Source of the DNA: Erwinia piriflorinigrans CFBP 5888
GTDB taxonomy: Bacteria; Pseudomonadota; Gammaproteobacteria; Enterobacterales; Enterobacteriaceae
Length of the DNA: 64,000 nucleotides
Assembly (NCBI RefSeq): GCF_001050515.1
Contig: NZ_CAHS01000013.1
Span: forward strand, 124,001-188,000
Direction of reading: 5' to 3'
Under the pieces are notes generated by a model, which was not told the origin of the DNA, did not search any database, and saw nothing but the letters and a program-made list of their open reading frames with translations. This document shows, piece after piece, positions 1-8,722 of the stretch (the stretch's first letter is position 1; every line of letters starts with the position of its first letter). The translations under genes and the position numbers were made by a program.

Positions 1-532
1 TTGGAATAAAGAAGGAGTTCATAACTGTGTTCGAGGTAATCTTGAAGCTCACAGGGCGGTTAGCCGGGAAAGCAATCTGATTAACGGTGGCAATACCCTG
101 TTCCGGATAGATGAACAACCATTTCCAGTCCAGCGATACCACTTCGATCACGACAGGTTTAGCATCAGATTCCAGTGGCTTACTTGGTTCCAGGGCGTGA
201 GTTGATTTCCACGTCAGAATACCAAGGAAAACAATGATTAAGATGGGAACGGTCCAAACTACGGCTTCCACTTTATTCGAGTGTGACCAGTTAGGGCTGT
301 ATTTCGCGTTAGTGTTGGATGCCCGATATTTCCAGGCGAACACCACGGCCATCAAGACTGCTGGGATAACGACGATCATCATCAGGCCGAAGGCCGTCAA
401 AATCAGCGAACGTTGCTCCATCGCAATCTGTCCTTTGGGATTCAATAACGCACTATCACAACCACTTAACAAAACCATGCTTGCGATTAATGACAGAATC
501 CCCAAACTTTTATTGTATTTACTGAGTCTCAT
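1..532 (-). CDS. cyoA: Cytochrome bo3 ubiquinol oxidase subunit II, N-terminal part (3' end outside window)
   Basis: Subunit II of the proton-pumping quinol oxidase of the inner membrane. Reading from the ATG at 530-532, the translation begins [13 protein letters not shown] and has a lipobox ending in Cys25 (LLSGC), so it is a lipoprotein. Two membrane segments follow at about residues 41-68 and 84-110, then the start of the periplasmic cupredoxin-like domain. About 177 codons are visible; the E. coli protein has 315 residues and is very similar. It is the first gene of cyoABCDE, which runs off the left edge. Its promoter must lie in the gap to the right, since ampG ends at 1065 on the same strand. 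Confidence 0.95.
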   Translation of the reverse strand, partial: MRLSKYNKSLGILSLIASMVLLSGCDSALLNPKGQIAMEQRSLILTAFGLMMIVVIPAVLMAVVFAWKYRASNTNAKYSPNWSHSNKVEAVVWTVPILIIVFLGILTWKSTHALEPSKPLESDAKPVVIEVVSLDWKWLFIYPEQGIATVNQIAFPANRPVSFKITSNTVMNSFFIP

Positions 533-1064
533 TTAACGACCTCAATGACAAGGGCTCTATTGTCGTTTAAGTGTGGCGGCATTTTACGGGAAGGTTTCTG
601 TACTGTAAACCTGCAACAGGTTGTGTCAGCAGGGTGTTGACACCTTTTGCAAACGCTGTCACATCTGTTGCCGGAAGTGACAAAATATGAATGCTGGCAA
701 AGGGTTGGCGCTAATATAACAAAATCTGATTTAAATAACCTTACAGAAATTGTAATTGCTATAACCAGTCAGTTAATGCACCAATTATTTAACAAAAAAT
801 TATCATACTGGTTATTGTTTTTAACCTAATTTAGTTACGCACCGGTTATTAATAAATCAGTAGTAAATGACAAATGATAAATTTTCTTTAGGAAATCTTA
901 TTTGAAGTGAAACAATAAATTCTTTCGTTAAATTTAACATCGGTCATCGGATGGCATTGGTTCGTGCTCACGCTGGGTAGCAGCAACCCACCTGTATGGG
1001 TCAAGTCAGCCATCGCGCCGAGGCTGACTTGACCGTAGCTTTTCTTGGTAAAAGGGATGCTAGC
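533..1064. other. cyoA-ampG intergenic region, no gene seen
   Basis: This is 532 bp without a convincing gene. The part from about 690 to 930 is strongly A+T-rich and should contain the cyo promoter and regulator sites, although I could not fix a promoter with confidence. The right part holds two hairpins: a small one at about 974-990 and the 13-bp perfect inverted repeat listed separately. A 60-codon open frame at 647-829 has no sign of being a gene. Confidence 0.6.
999..1034 (-). terminator. 13-bp perfect inverted repeat after ampG, possible terminator
   Basis: The arm GGTCAAGTCAGCC (999-1011) is repeated in reverse complement at 1022-1034 around a 10-nt loop. It lies 30 bp beyond the ampG stop, where a terminator is expected. 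On the minus strand no T-run follows the stem, so termination is not proven; on the plus strand a short CTTTTC follows. It could be a factor-assisted terminator, a transcript-stabilising hairpin or a protein site. Confidence 0.45.
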
Positions 1065-2546
1065 TTATTGCCCTGGCAGAGTTTTTCGCGCGGCAAGATA
1101 GTCGAGCGAGGTTCCAAGAACGATGGCCGCCAGCAGCAATATAATACCGGTTTCAAACAGCACGGTACTTAACCCACTAACGATCCGCCATCCCAGCGCA
1201 TCGAGTATCAGTAACACTAACCAGCCTGCCAACAGGGCGAAGCCGGACATCAGTGCACGCAGCGCCCACCGATAGCCTGAAAGCCTGGTGCTACGCGGCG
1301 GAAAGTCACTGTGATTCTGTGCATATTCCAGCGTAGATTTGCAACCGGCCAGCAGCAACAGCCCTGGCAGTGCGGCCACTACGGTAAAAGCGTAAAAGGT
1401 TGGCCAGCCCCAGCTTTCTACAAACCAACCTGCCACGGGGCCAACGTAAACGCGACCCACCGCAGAGAGCGCTGAGAGAAGGGCAAACTGGGTAGCGGAA
1501 AACGATCGGTTGCACAGGGTCATCAATAGCGCCACGAAAGCAGCAGTGCCCATACCACCACACAGGTTTTCGACGGTGACGGCAGCGGCCATGTTATAAA
1601 GGTTTTTATCGGTGATCGACAGTATCCAGTAACCCAGATTAGAAACTGCCTGCAAAATGCCGAACAGCATTAAAGCCCGGAACAGGCTAAGACGCTGCAT
1701 CAAAACGCCGCCAGCCAGAGCCCCGACAATGGTCGCTACCAGGCCGAGAGTTTTGTTGACCAGTCCAACATCCCCCGCATCAAACCCGACACCCCGTATT
1801 AAAAAAATGGTGGTCAGGCTGGCTGCAAAGGCATCGCCCAGCTTATACAGCACGATCAGTGACAGGATCAGCCAAGCATTGTTACGACTGAAGAAATCGC
1901 GTAACGGAGCAACCACGGCGTCTTCCAGCGATCGCGGCCGTTCTATCGTAGTGTCCGGCTCCTTTGCCAGCAGGGTGGCGATGATACCGGGCAGCATCAT
2001 CGCCGCCATGAGCCACCAGATAGCCTGCCAGCCAAGAAAACGATCCGCCAACCACAGCGCCAGACCGCCGGAAACCAGCATCGCAAGTCGGTATCCCAGT
2101 ACGCTGATTGCGGCACCGCCGCCGCGTTCGGTCGCTGATAGTACGTCGGTCTTCCATGCATCAAATACGATGTCCTGAGATGCCGAGCAGAATGCGATCA
2201 GCACCGCCAGCGCTGCCAAAAGCGTCAAATCGTGAGATGGCTGCATAAAACCCATCAGGGCAATGCCGACCGTCAGTAATATTTGCGTGAGAAGCAGCCA
2301 GCCACGTCTGCGGCCAAGAAACGGCAGCGTGTAGCGATCCATCAGCGGTGACCAGAGAAACTTGAAGACGTAGGCCTGGCCGACCAGGGAAAAGAAGCCG
2401 ATAGTTTTGATATCGATATTCTCAACCGCCATCCAGGCTTGCAACGTACCTGAAGTCAGCGCCAGCGGAAGGCCGGAAGCGAAACCGAGTAATAAAAGAA
2501 GGGCGCTATTACGGCGCGTGAAAATCTGCAGATATTGATTGGGCAT
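1065..2546 (-). CDS. ampG: Muropeptide permease AmpG
   Basis: Inner-membrane MFS-type permease that brings anhydromuropeptides from peptidoglycan turnover back into the cytoplasm, feeding cell-wall recycling and, in species with ampC/ampR, beta-lactamase induction. The 493-residue product has many hydrophobic segments throughout; the N-terminus NSALLLLLGFASGLPLAL and the following QAWM segment are typical of AmpG. The start at 2546 has an AAGG Shine-Dalgarno sequence 7 nt upstream. It lies 44 bp after yajG on the same strand, the usual yajG-ampG arrangement, so the two are probably co-transcribed. Family length and location agree with E. coli AmpG. Confidence 0.95.
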   Translation of the reverse strand: MPNQYLQIFTRRNSALLLLLGFASGLPLALTSGTLQAWMAVENIDIKTIGFFSLVGQAYVFKFLWSPLMDRYTLPFLGRRRGWLLLTQILLTVGIALMGFMQPSHDLTLLAALAVLIAFCSASQDIVFDAWKTDVLSATERGGGAAISVLGYRLAMLVSGGLALWLADRFLGWQAIWWLMAAMMLPGIIATLLAKEPDTTIERPRSLEDAVVAPLRDFFSRNNAWLILSLIVLYKLGDAFAASLTTIFLIRGVGFDAGDVGLVNKTLGLVATIVGALAGGVLMQRLSLFRALMLFGILQAVSNLGYWILSITDKNLYNMAAAVTVENLCGGMGTAAFVALLMTLCNRSFSATQFALLSALSAVGRVYVGPVAGWFVESWGWPTFYAFTVVAALPGLLLLAGCKSTLEYAQNHSDFPPRSTRLSGYRWALRALMSGFALLAGWLVLLILDALGWRIVSGLSTVLFETGIILLLAAIVLGTSLDYLAARKTLPGQ

Positions 2547-2590
2547 ACGAACCTTAAATCAGGCCCGGCGTCCTGCCGGGCCGCAGAGAG

Positions 2591-3169
2591 TTAGCGCGCG
2601 TTTTGTTTGATAAATTCGGTCACGCTGGTGTCCTGTGCCATGTCGGCAATGACATCGCCCAAGGCGTTGTTGACCACATTGGTGATTTTATCGTTTGTCG
2701 CCGAGAACGCACCTTCAACGCTGTTAGTCTGACGATAGTTCTTCACCTGCTTACTGCCGTTTTTGGCGGTGGCGATAATTGAAATATCTGCTTTAGTGGT
2801 GATGCTGTAACGAACATTGCCCTGGGTGACGTCGGCGTATAGGTTATTGACGACGATTTGCAGGTCAACTGCACCACTTGGTCCGACCATATAGCCGCGC
2901 GCGGTCATCTGTTTTTCCAACGTTTCCTGCAAAAGGAAACGCAGATCGCGCGAAGGCGTAAGCGTGACTAACTGACCGTCGCGATTCACTTTCGCCAGTG
3001 CCTGATCGCTCCGCCTGTCGGCACCAGTGATGCTAACGGTGATAGCCATTAAGCCAGGGTCGCGCTGCGGTAACTGAATTTTCGGAGCAACGTCAAGCGT
3101 GCTGCTGTTATTTGCACAACCAGCCAGAATAAAGATGGCCAGCAGAGGGAAAATGACTTTTTTTAACAT
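2591..3169 (-). CDS. yajG: YajG family lipoprotein
   Basis: Predicted outer-membrane-directed lipoprotein of 192 residues. The signal peptide runs from MLKKVIFPLL to a lipobox ending in Cys18 (ILAGC), followed by Ala-Asn-Asn. The body corresponds to the YajG family, whose molecular function is not established. It is the first gene of a probable yajG-ampG unit. Together with bolA it forms a divergent pair, separated by 268 bp that should contain both promoters. Confidence 0.93.
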   Translation of the reverse strand: MLKKVIFPLLAIFILAGCANNSSTLDVAPKIQLPQRDPGLMAITVSITGADRRSDQALAKVNRDGQLVTLTPSRDLRFLLQETLEKQMTARGYMVGPSGAVDLQIVVNNLYADVTQGNVRYSITTKADISIIATAKNGSKQVKNYRQTNSVEGAFSATNDKITNVVNNALGDVIADMAQDTSVTEFIKQNAR

Positions 3170-3437
3170 GCTTTTTTCTCGATTACGTGAAAAGTATTGC
3201 TGACAAAACTGCCGCCATCATATCATTGCCTGCCAGCAGAGGAACCCCTTGCGGCGGGTAAATTGCTAGCCCGGTCATCGGAGGTTTAACCTTGACGTCA
3301 GGACAGCGCGGCACCGCGTTAACTCGCCTTTCACTGTGCATAAAAAAAACACGTTATGCGTAGTCGGCTTTATCTGAAAATGATGATGACCAGCCAGAGG
3401 GATGAAGCCTGACCTTCTGCATCAAAGGAGTCCCGGT

Positions 3438-3752
3438 ATGATCCGTGAACAAATAGAAGAGAAGTTACGTACGGCTTTTTCTCCACTGCAACTTGAGGTG
3501 CAAGATGAAAGCTATCGTCACAATGTGCCAGCGGGTACGGAGAGCCATTTTAAGGTGGTGATTGTCAGTGAAAGCTTCAATGACCAGCGTTCGCTTGCCC
3601 GGCACCGCGCGATTTATGCCGTGCTGGCTGATGAACTTGCAGGCAGCGTGCATGCGTTGGCGCTACATAGCTATACGCCGAAAGAGTGGGGCGAATTGCC
3701 GGGTAGCGTTCCTCCATCGCCCAACTGCCGTGGTGCTGGCATCCTCGCCTAG
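3438..3752 (+). CDS. bolA: BolA morphogene/stress regulator
   Basis: Small DNA-binding and iron-sulfur-linked regulator (BolA/IbaG family) that affects cell shape, biofilm and stationary-phase morphology, and partners with monothiol glutaredoxins. The 104-residue reading starts [10 protein letters not shown] at 3438, with AAAGGAG at 3424-3430; the frame is open upstream to 3402 but this start has the ribosome site. The segment [19 protein letters not shown] with its conserved R..RHR is the family signature. The adjacent gene order (yajG/ampG divergent, tig downstream) is the standard one. Confidence 0.95.
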   Translation: MIREQIEEKLRTAFSPLQLEVQDESYRHNVPAGTESHFKVVIVSESFNDQRSLARHRAIYAVLADELAGSVHALALHSYTPKEWGELPGSVPPSPNCRGAGILA

Positions 3753-4109
3753 CAGGATTTGCACGCTGACTGGCACCACGTAACGACTTTATTATCCATT
3801 TGGCTATCGGCTTTTGAGGTGCCCGTTTCGTGCTTCAGCAGAAAAACAGCGGCCGACAGTAAAATATTGCGATTAAATGACAAAAATGTAAGAAGTTGCG
3901 CGGTTCCACTCACAGTGTAGCCTCGACTCGTTAAGATGTTGCCGCTATAATGCTGCGTCTATTTTTCCGCTATGTCTTCGGGACGCTTTTGTTAACAGGG
4001 AATGCGGTTCTGGCATCAGAAGCCGTCCCGGTTGTTAGATTCATCTTGTCAAATTAAACACAGGATGCGTCTGAAGTTGACCGAGCACGTGATTTTTTGA
4101 GGTAATAAG
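3753..4109 (+). promoter_or_regulatory. bolA-tig intergenic region with tig promoter candidate
   Basis: A 357-bp stretch without a gene. A sigma70-type promoter is visible: TCGACT at 3923-3928, a 17-bp spacer and a perfect TATAAT at 3946-3951. This would give a leader of about 150 nt before tig. The -35 matches the consensus at four of six positions. Confidence 0.55.
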
Positions 4110-5414
4110 ATGCAAGTTTCAGTAGAAACAACTCAGGGCCTGGGCCGTCGCGTAACGATTACCGTTGATAAAGATGTGATCGAAAATGCGGTGAAAAATG
4201 AGCTGGTCAGCGTAGCTAAGAAAGTACGCATCGACGGTTTCCGCAAAGGTAAAGTACCCATGACCGTTGTGGCACAGCGCTACGGTGCTTCCGTTCGCCA
4301 GGACGTGCTGGGCGATTTGATGCAGCGTAACTTTGTCGACGCGATCGTCAAAGAAAAAATTAACCCGGCTGGCGCGCCTCAGTACGTGCCGGGCGAGTAT
4401 AAAATCGGTGAAGACTTCACATTCTCTGCCGAGTTTGAAGTGTATCCGGAAGTTGAGCTGCAGGGGCTGGATGCAATCGAAGTTGAAAAACCGGTTGTTG
4501 AAGTCACCGAAGCTGACGTTGATACCATGCTGGACACTCTGCGCAAGCAGCAGGCCACCTGGAAAGAAACCGACGCAGCAGCGACTGCTGAAGATCGTGC
4601 AACCATCGATTTCAGCGGTTCTGTAGATGGTGAAGAGTTCGAAGGCGGAAAAGCGTCCGATTTCGTACTGGCGATGGGCCAGGGTCGCATGATCCCAGGC
4701 TTCGAAGAAGGTGTTGTTGGCCATAAAGCGGGCGAAACGTTCACTATCGACGTCAACTTCCCGGAAGATTACCACGCTGAAAGCCTGAAAGGTAAAGCAG
4801 CGAAGTTTGACATCGTGCTGAAAAAAGTTGAAGAACGTGAACTGCCAGAACTGACTGAAGAATTCATCAAGCGTTTCGGCGTTGAAGCGGGTTCACTGGA
4901 TGGTCTGCGTGCAGAAGTTCGTAAGAACATGCAGCGTGAACTGAAGGGAGCGGTACGTAACCGCGTGAAGACTCAGGCCATTGACGGTCTGGTTAAAGCT
5001 AACGACATCGACGTTCCTGCCGCTCTGGTTGACGGTGAGATTGATGTTCTTAAGCGTCAGGCAGCACAGCGCTTTGGTGGCGATGAGAAGCAGGCTCTTG
5101 AACTTCCTCGTGAGCTGTTCGAAGAGCAGGCTAAACGCCGCGTAGTTGTTGGTCTTCTGCTGGGTGAAGTGATTCGTACTCACGAGCTTAAAGCTGATGA
5201 AGACCGCGTTAATGCATTGATCGAAGAGATGGCTTCAGCATACGAAGATCCATCAGAAGTGATCGAGTTCTACAGCAAAAACACTGAGCTGATGAACAAT
5301 ATGCGTAACGTTGCGCTGGAAGAGCAGGCTGTTGAAGCCGTGCTGGAAAAAGCGAAAGTGACTGAAAAAGCAACAAACTTCCAGGAATTGATGAACCAGA
5401 CCGCTACGGCCTGA
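4110..5414 (+). CDS. tig: Trigger factor
   Basis: Ribosome-associated chaperone and peptidyl-prolyl isomerase that meets nascent chains at the exit tunnel. The 434 residues comprise an N-terminal ribosome-binding domain with the GFRKGKVP loop at 43-50, an FKBP-type PPIase domain at about 150-245 and a long helical C-terminal substrate-binding domain. Length is close to E. coli (432). It is followed by a strong terminator and then clpP, the conserved tig-clpP-clpX-lon order. Codon use is typical of a highly expressed gene. Confidence 0.97.
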   Translation: MQVSVETTQGLGRRVTITVDKDVIENAVKNELVSVAKKVRIDGFRKGKVPMTVVAQRYGASVRQDVLGDLMQRNFVDAIVKEKINPAGAPQYVPGEYKIGEDFTFSAEFEVYPEVELQGLDAIEVEKPVVEVTEADVDTMLDTLRKQQATWKETDAAATAEDRATIDFSGSVDGEEFEGGKASDFVLAMGQGRMIPGFEEGVVGHKAGETFTIDVNFPEDYHAESLKGKAAKFDIVLKKVEERELPELTEEFIKRFGVEAGSLDGLRAEVRKNMQRELKGAVRNRVKTQAIDGLVKANDIDVPAALVDGEIDVLKRQAAQRFGGDEKQALELPRELFEEQAKRRVVVGLLLGEVIRTHELKADEDRVNALIEEMASAYEDPSEVIEFYSKNTELMNNMRNVALEEQAVEAVLEKAKVTEKATNFQELMNQTATA

Positions 5415-5439
5415 TTTAAGTCTTTCCGCTAGTCACTCA

Positions 5440-5476
5440 AGCCCGCAACCCATTGGTTGCGGGCTTTTGTTTTTTA
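5440..5476 (+). terminator. Intrinsic terminator of tig
   Basis: A 10-bp perfect stem (GCCCGCAACC at 5441-5450, complement at 5455-5464) with a 4-nt loop, followed by a T-rich run. Confidence 0.9.
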
Positions 5477-5579
5477 TAGTGCGACAAACTGGCACTTTTG
5501 CCAGTTATTTGCGCATTTAATCCGCAAATTACCCGCTAAGCTATTTTCCAGGTTAGCAGTTGATAAAAACGTTGTTATG

Positions 5580-5608
5580 CTTGAAATAGCAGGGGAAGAC
5601 CCCCAAAT
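5580..5608 (+). promoter_or_regulatory. Sigma32 (heat-shock) promoter of clpP
   Basis: CTTGAAA at 5580-5586 and CCCCAAAT at 5601-5608 are separated by 14 bp. This matches the sigma32 consensus (CTTGAAA, 13-17 bp, CCCCATNT) and lies about 140 bp before clpP. It agrees with the known heat-shock control of clpPX in E. coli. Confidence 0.8.
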
Positions 5609-5746
5609 GGTTACAATGAAGTCATCGGGCCCGATCATTGTCCGGATGGCATCGGGTAGTCAGGCCAGGAATCATAGTGTTCCTGAACGCTCTCAAGTAG
5701 AATCGCGACAGAGTGTTGCCTAATGAAATATATCCAGGAGACGGTA

Positions 5747-6370
5747 ATGTCATACAGTGGCGAACGTGAATTAACTGCACCTCATATGGCTTTGGTGCCA
5801 ATGGTGGTCGAACAAACCTCTCGCGGAGAGCGTTCGTACGACATCTACTCGCGCCTGCTCAAAGAGCGCATTATTTTCCTGACCGGTCAGGTTGAAGACC
5901 ACATGGCCAACCTGATCGTCGCGCAGATGCTGTTCCTGGAGGCGGAGAACCCAGAAAAAGATATTCATCTTTATATCAACTCTCCCGGTGGCGTGATCAC
6001 TGCAGGTATGTCGATTTACGATACAATGCAGTTTATTAAGCCTGACGTCAGCACCATCTGTATGGGGCAGGCCTGTTCTATGGGCGCTTTCCTGCTGACC
6101 GCTGGCGCAAAAGGTAAGCGCTACTGCTTGCCAAATTCGCGGGTTATGATCCACCAGCCGCTGGGCGGCTTCCAGGGCCAGGCTTCAGATATTGATATTC
6201 ATGCACGTGAAATCATCAAAACCAAGCAGATGATGAATGAGCTGATGGCAAAACACACCGGCCAGACGATTGAAACTATTGAGCGTGACACGAATCGCGA
6301 CCGCTTCCTGTCGGCCAGCGAGTCCGTGGAATATGGTTTAGTGGATTCAGTCCTGGCCCAGCGTAATTGA
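5747..6370 (+). CDS. clpP: ClpP, housekeeping ATP-dependent protease subunit (ClpP1)
   Basis: Serine peptidase that forms the two-ring tetradecamer degrading substrates fed by ClpX or ClpA. The 207-residue product starts MSYSGERE at 5747 behind CAGGAG; an in-frame ATG at 5723 lacks such a site. A propeptide of 14 residues is expected, ending APHM before ALVP. The catalytic triad is complete: Ser111 (QACSMGA), His136 (MIHQPLGG) and Asp185 (NRDRF). One oddity is Cys110 just before the nucleophile, where E. coli has Ala. It has its own sigma32 promoter and lies 98 bp before the first clpX. Confidence 0.97.
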   Translation: MSYSGERELTAPHMALVPMVVEQTSRGERSYDIYSRLLKERIIFLTGQVEDHMANLIVAQMLFLEAENPEKDIHLYINSPGGVITAGMSIYDTMQFIKPDVSTICMGQACSMGAFLLTAGAKGKRYCLPNSRVMIHQPLGGFQGQASDIDIHAREIIKTKQMMNELMAKHTGQTIETIERDTNRDRFLSASESVEYGLVDSVLAQRN

Positions 6371-6391
6371 TTAAGTCAGTGCTGACAGATA

Positions 6392-6415
6392 ACCGTTACC
6401 TTCGCAGGTGACGGT
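6392..6415 (+). terminator. clpP-clpX intergenic hairpin
   Basis: ACCGTTACC and GGTGACGGT pair around a 6-nt loop with one G-U pair; no T-run follows. It probably works as a leaky terminator or processing/stability hairpin between clpP and clpX. Confidence 0.5.
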
Positions 6416-6468
6416 CTGCTTGCCTCCCCCACGGTGGGAAGAGAAGCGCGACAATGAGAGGGAAGTAA

Positions 6469-7743
6469 ATGACAGATAAACGCAAAGACGGTTCAGGGAA
6501 GCTGCTGTACTGCTCTTTTTGCGGCAAAAGCCAGCATGAAGTGCGTAAGCTGATTGCCGGCCCGTCAGTATATGTCTGCGATGAGTGCGTTGACTTATGC
6601 AACGACATCATACGCGAAGAGATCAAAGAGATTGCACCGCACCGCGAACGCAGTTCACTGCCCACGCCGCACGAGATCCGCCAGCATCTAGACGACTACG
6701 TTATCGGTCAGGAGCGCGCGAAAAAAGTGCTGTCGGTAGCGGTATATAACCACTACAAACGCCTGCGTAACGGCGATACCAGCAACGGCATCGAACTGGG
6801 TAAAAGCAATATTTTGCTGATCGGCCCGACGGGGAGCGGTAAAACCCTGCTGGCGGAGACGATGGCGCGCCTGCTTGACGTGCCGTTTACGATGGCAGAT
6901 GCCACCACGCTGACCGAAGCGGGTTACGTCGGTGAAGATGTGGAAAACATCATTCAGAAGCTGTTGCAGAAGTGCGATTACGACGTGCAGAAGGCGCAGC
7001 GTGGCATCGTCTATATTGATGAAATCGACAAGATTTCGCGCAAGTCGGACAATCCGTCGATTACCCGAGATGTGTCGGGTGAAGGCGTTCAGCAGGCGCT
7101 GCTGAAGCTGATTGAAGGCACGGTGGCAGCGGTTCCGCCACAGGGCGGACGCAAGCATCCGCAGCAGGAGTTTTTGCAGGTGGACACCTCAAAGATCCTG
7201 TTTATTTGCGGCGGCGCCTTTGCGGGACTGGACAAGGTGGTCTCGCAGCGCGTGGACAGCGGCACCGGCATCGGCTTTGGTGCATCGGTGAAGGGCAAGT
7301 CAGAAAAGGCGACGGAAGGGGAGCTGCTGGCGCAGGTGGAGCCTGAAGATCTGATTAAATTCGGTCTGATCCCGGAATTTATCGGACGTCTTCCGGTGGT
7401 GGCCACGCTGACCGAACTGAGCGAGGACGCGCTGATCCAGATCCTGCGCGAGCCGAAAAATGCGCTGACCAAGCAGTATCAGGCGTTGTTTAATCTGGAA
7501 GGTGTGGAGCTGGAATTCCGGGAAGACGCGCTGAAGGCTATCGCTAACAAGGCGATGTTGCGCAAAACCGGCGCACGCGGGCTGCGATCTATCGTGGAGG
7601 CCGCACTGCTGGACACCATGTATGATTTGCCGTCGGTGGATGATGTGGAAAAAGTGGTCATTGATGCATCGGTTATTGCCGGAGAAAGCGATCCACAACT
7701 GATTTACCGTAAGGCAGATACGCAGCAGGCATCTGGAGAATAA
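6469..7743 (+). CDS. clpX: ClpX unfoldase, copy 1
   Basis: AAA+ unfoldase that recognises degradation tags, unfolds substrates and threads them into ClpP. The 424 residues contain the N-terminal zinc-binding domain (Cys15, Cys18, Cys37, Cys40), Walker A GPTGSGKT at 119-126, Walker B with Asp184-Glu185, the ClpP-docking IGF loop at 268-270 and the sensor-2 GARGLR motif. It sits in the conserved place after clpP. It differs from copy 2 in a few N-terminal codons and the last 18 or so residues (ending DTQQASGE); 992 bp between are identical. It ends at a bidirectional terminator shared with clpP2. Confidence 0.97.
   Translation: MTDKRKDGSGKLLYCSFCGKSQHEVRKLIAGPSVYVCDECVDLCNDIIREEIKEIAPHRERSSLPTPHEIRQHLDDYVIGQERAKKVLSVAVYNHYKRLRNGDTSNGIELGKSNILLIGPTGSGKTLLAETMARLLDVPFTMADATTLTEAGYVGEDVENIIQKLLQKCDYDVQKAQRGIVYIDEIDKISRKSDNPSITRDVSGEGVQQALLKLIEGTVAAVPPQGGRKHPQQEFLQVDTSKILFICGGAFAGLDKVVSQRVDSGTGIGFGASVKGKSEKATEGELLAQVEPEDLIKFGLIPEFIGRLPVVATLTELSEDALIQILREPKNALTKQYQALFNLEGVELEFREDALKAIANKAMLRKTGARGLRSIVEAALLDTMYDLPSVDDVEKVVIDASVIAGESDPQLIYRKADTQQASGE
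6613..7604 (+). repeat. 992-bp direct repeat, copy A (inside clpX1)
   Basis: Base-by-base reading shows this stretch identical to 8867-9858 (offset 2254). Single-base differences begin just outside: at 6609 and 6612 on the left and at 7605 on the right. The repeat is confined to the clpX coding region. Confidence 0.9.
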
Positions 7744-7759
7744 TCCACATGTTTTGCCT

Positions 7760-7798
7760 ATAAAAACGGCCCGCATTTCAGAAGCGGGCCGTTTTTAT
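7760..7798. terminator. Bidirectional terminator between clpX1 and clpP2
   Basis: A perfect 15-bp stem (ATAAAAACGGCCCGC at 7760-7774, complement at 7784-7798) with a 9-nt loop. It has an A-run on the left and a T-run on the right, so it can end transcription from clpX1 (plus) and clpP2 (minus). Confidence 0.92.
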
Positions 7799-7814
7799 AT
7801 CGGGCTAAAGCGTA

Positions 7815-8411
7815 TTATGCCTTCAGCTCGTTCCACTGAGTGATAACGTGGGTTGCAATTCCGTAATCAATCGCCTGCTCAGGACTCATCCAGTAGTTAC
7901 TGTCCGTATCCTTTTCCACCTTCTCCAGCGGTTGACCTGTCGCTTTACTGATAAGCTGATTGATACGCGCACGGGCGCGCAGCAGTTCTTTCGCTTCAAT
8001 TTCAATATCTGAAACCTTACCACGCACGCCACCCAGCGGTTGGTGGATCATAAAGCGGGTATTTGGCAGCGTATAACGGTTCTCTTTGCTGGCCGCCAGG
8101 AAAATAGTGATACCGGCGCTGGCCACCCAACCGGTACCGATAACCAGCACTTCGGGTCTGACAAACTTAATCATGTCATGGATGGTATCGCCAGCTTCAA
8201 CATGGCCACCCTGGCTGTTGATAAACAGCTTGATCGGTTCATCGCCCATTTCCTGTAGGATCAGTAACTGAGCGGTCACTTTCTCGGCGAGCGCCTGATT
8301 AATTTCACCTGAAATAATAATAGAGCGCGACTGCAACAGTTTATTCACTGCCAGCGCTGAGCTCTTCTCTTCCTGGCCGTTTTCTTCTTTTTTCTCTGGC
8401 TCTTCAGACAT
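7815..8411 (-). CDS. Second, divergent ClpP-family subunit (ClpP2) with Ser-His-Asn triad
   Basis: A 198-residue ClpP-fold protein clearly diverged from the neighbouring ClpP1. It shares the MIHQPLGG core, the IN-S-x-GG oxyanion segment (INSQGG instead of INSPGG) and the C-terminal ATP-Clp pattern. The nucleophile is Ser98 (WVASAG) and the base His123. The third position, Asp185 in ClpP1, aligns with Asn172 (TDSNYWMS). From memory, Listeria monocytogenes ClpP1 has the same Ser-His-Asn triad and works mainly in mixed rings with ClpP2. The N-terminus is acidic and charged (MSEEPEKKEENGQEE) in place of the usual propeptide. It is convergent with clpX1 and divergent from clpX2, start SD GGAGTG. 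Not part of the E. coli chromosome at this site. Confidence 0.9.
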   Translation of the reverse strand: MSEEPEKKEENGQEEKSSALAVNKLLQSRSIIISGEINQALAEKVTAQLLILQEMGDEPIKLFINSQGGHVEAGDTIHDMIKFVRPEVLVIGTGWVASAGITIFLAASKENRYTLPNTRFMIHQPLGGVRGKVSDIEIEAKELLRARARINQLISKATGQPLEKVEKDTDSNYWMSPEQAIDYGIATHVITQWNELKA

Positions 8412-8722
8412 GTTTACACTCCGTCGGATTCATTTAAAGTGACCAGAGTTTAGCATAATCCAGTTAGCAGCTAAATCAAGACGCAAAGCATCACCTGTTT
8501 ATTATTTAAAACAGTATGTTAAATCAGATTTCCCTCTGATTTTTCCTCTTTAACGTAATGCCGCCTAGGCACAGGCAAAATGAGCTTTCTGCTCACTGTG
8601 AACGGTGGAATAGGGTGCTGTTCTCCCTGCTTGACGGCAAAATGGGCTATATTAAGATTTAACAGGAGTTAATTGCGACCAAACACTTCAGTTCCGTTGT
8701 GAACCCGGTATGAGGATAACTG
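8412..8722. promoter_or_regulatory. clpP2/clpX2 divergent promoter region
   Basis: This 311-bp region must serve both genes. For clpP2 (minus) I see TTGATT (8474-8479) and TATGCT (8452-8457) with a 16-bp spacer. For clpX2 (plus) I see TTGACG (8631-8636) and TAAGAT (8653-8658) with a 16-bp spacer. No sigma32-like pair is evident, unlike clpP1. A hairpin lies between the two candidates. The sequence has no visible similarity to the region upstream of clpX1. Confidence 0.5.
8520..8548 (+). terminator. Hairpin with T-rich tail in the clpP2/clpX2 intergenic region
   Basis: AAATCAGA (8521-8528) and TCTGATTT (8535-8542) form an 8-bp stem with a 6-nt loop, followed by a T/C-rich tract. It reads as a weak intrinsic terminator on the plus strand and could block antisense read-through from clpP2 or attenuate a longer clpX2 leader. 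Confidence 0.45.

Noticed and set aside
647..829. 60-codon plus-strand frame between cyoA and ampG
   Set aside because: Short, in the A+T-rich promoter region, without ribosome site or similarity.
4119..4775. 218-codon minus-strand frame inside tig
   Set aside because: It is a shadow of the strongly biased codon use of tig on the other strand; the composition is not protein-like.
6688..7158. Minus-strand open frames of 127-156 codons inside both clpX copies, with identical products
   Set aside because: They repeat exactly because the DNA is duplicated. They lie antisense to a conserved gene and have no ribosome site or family likeness.
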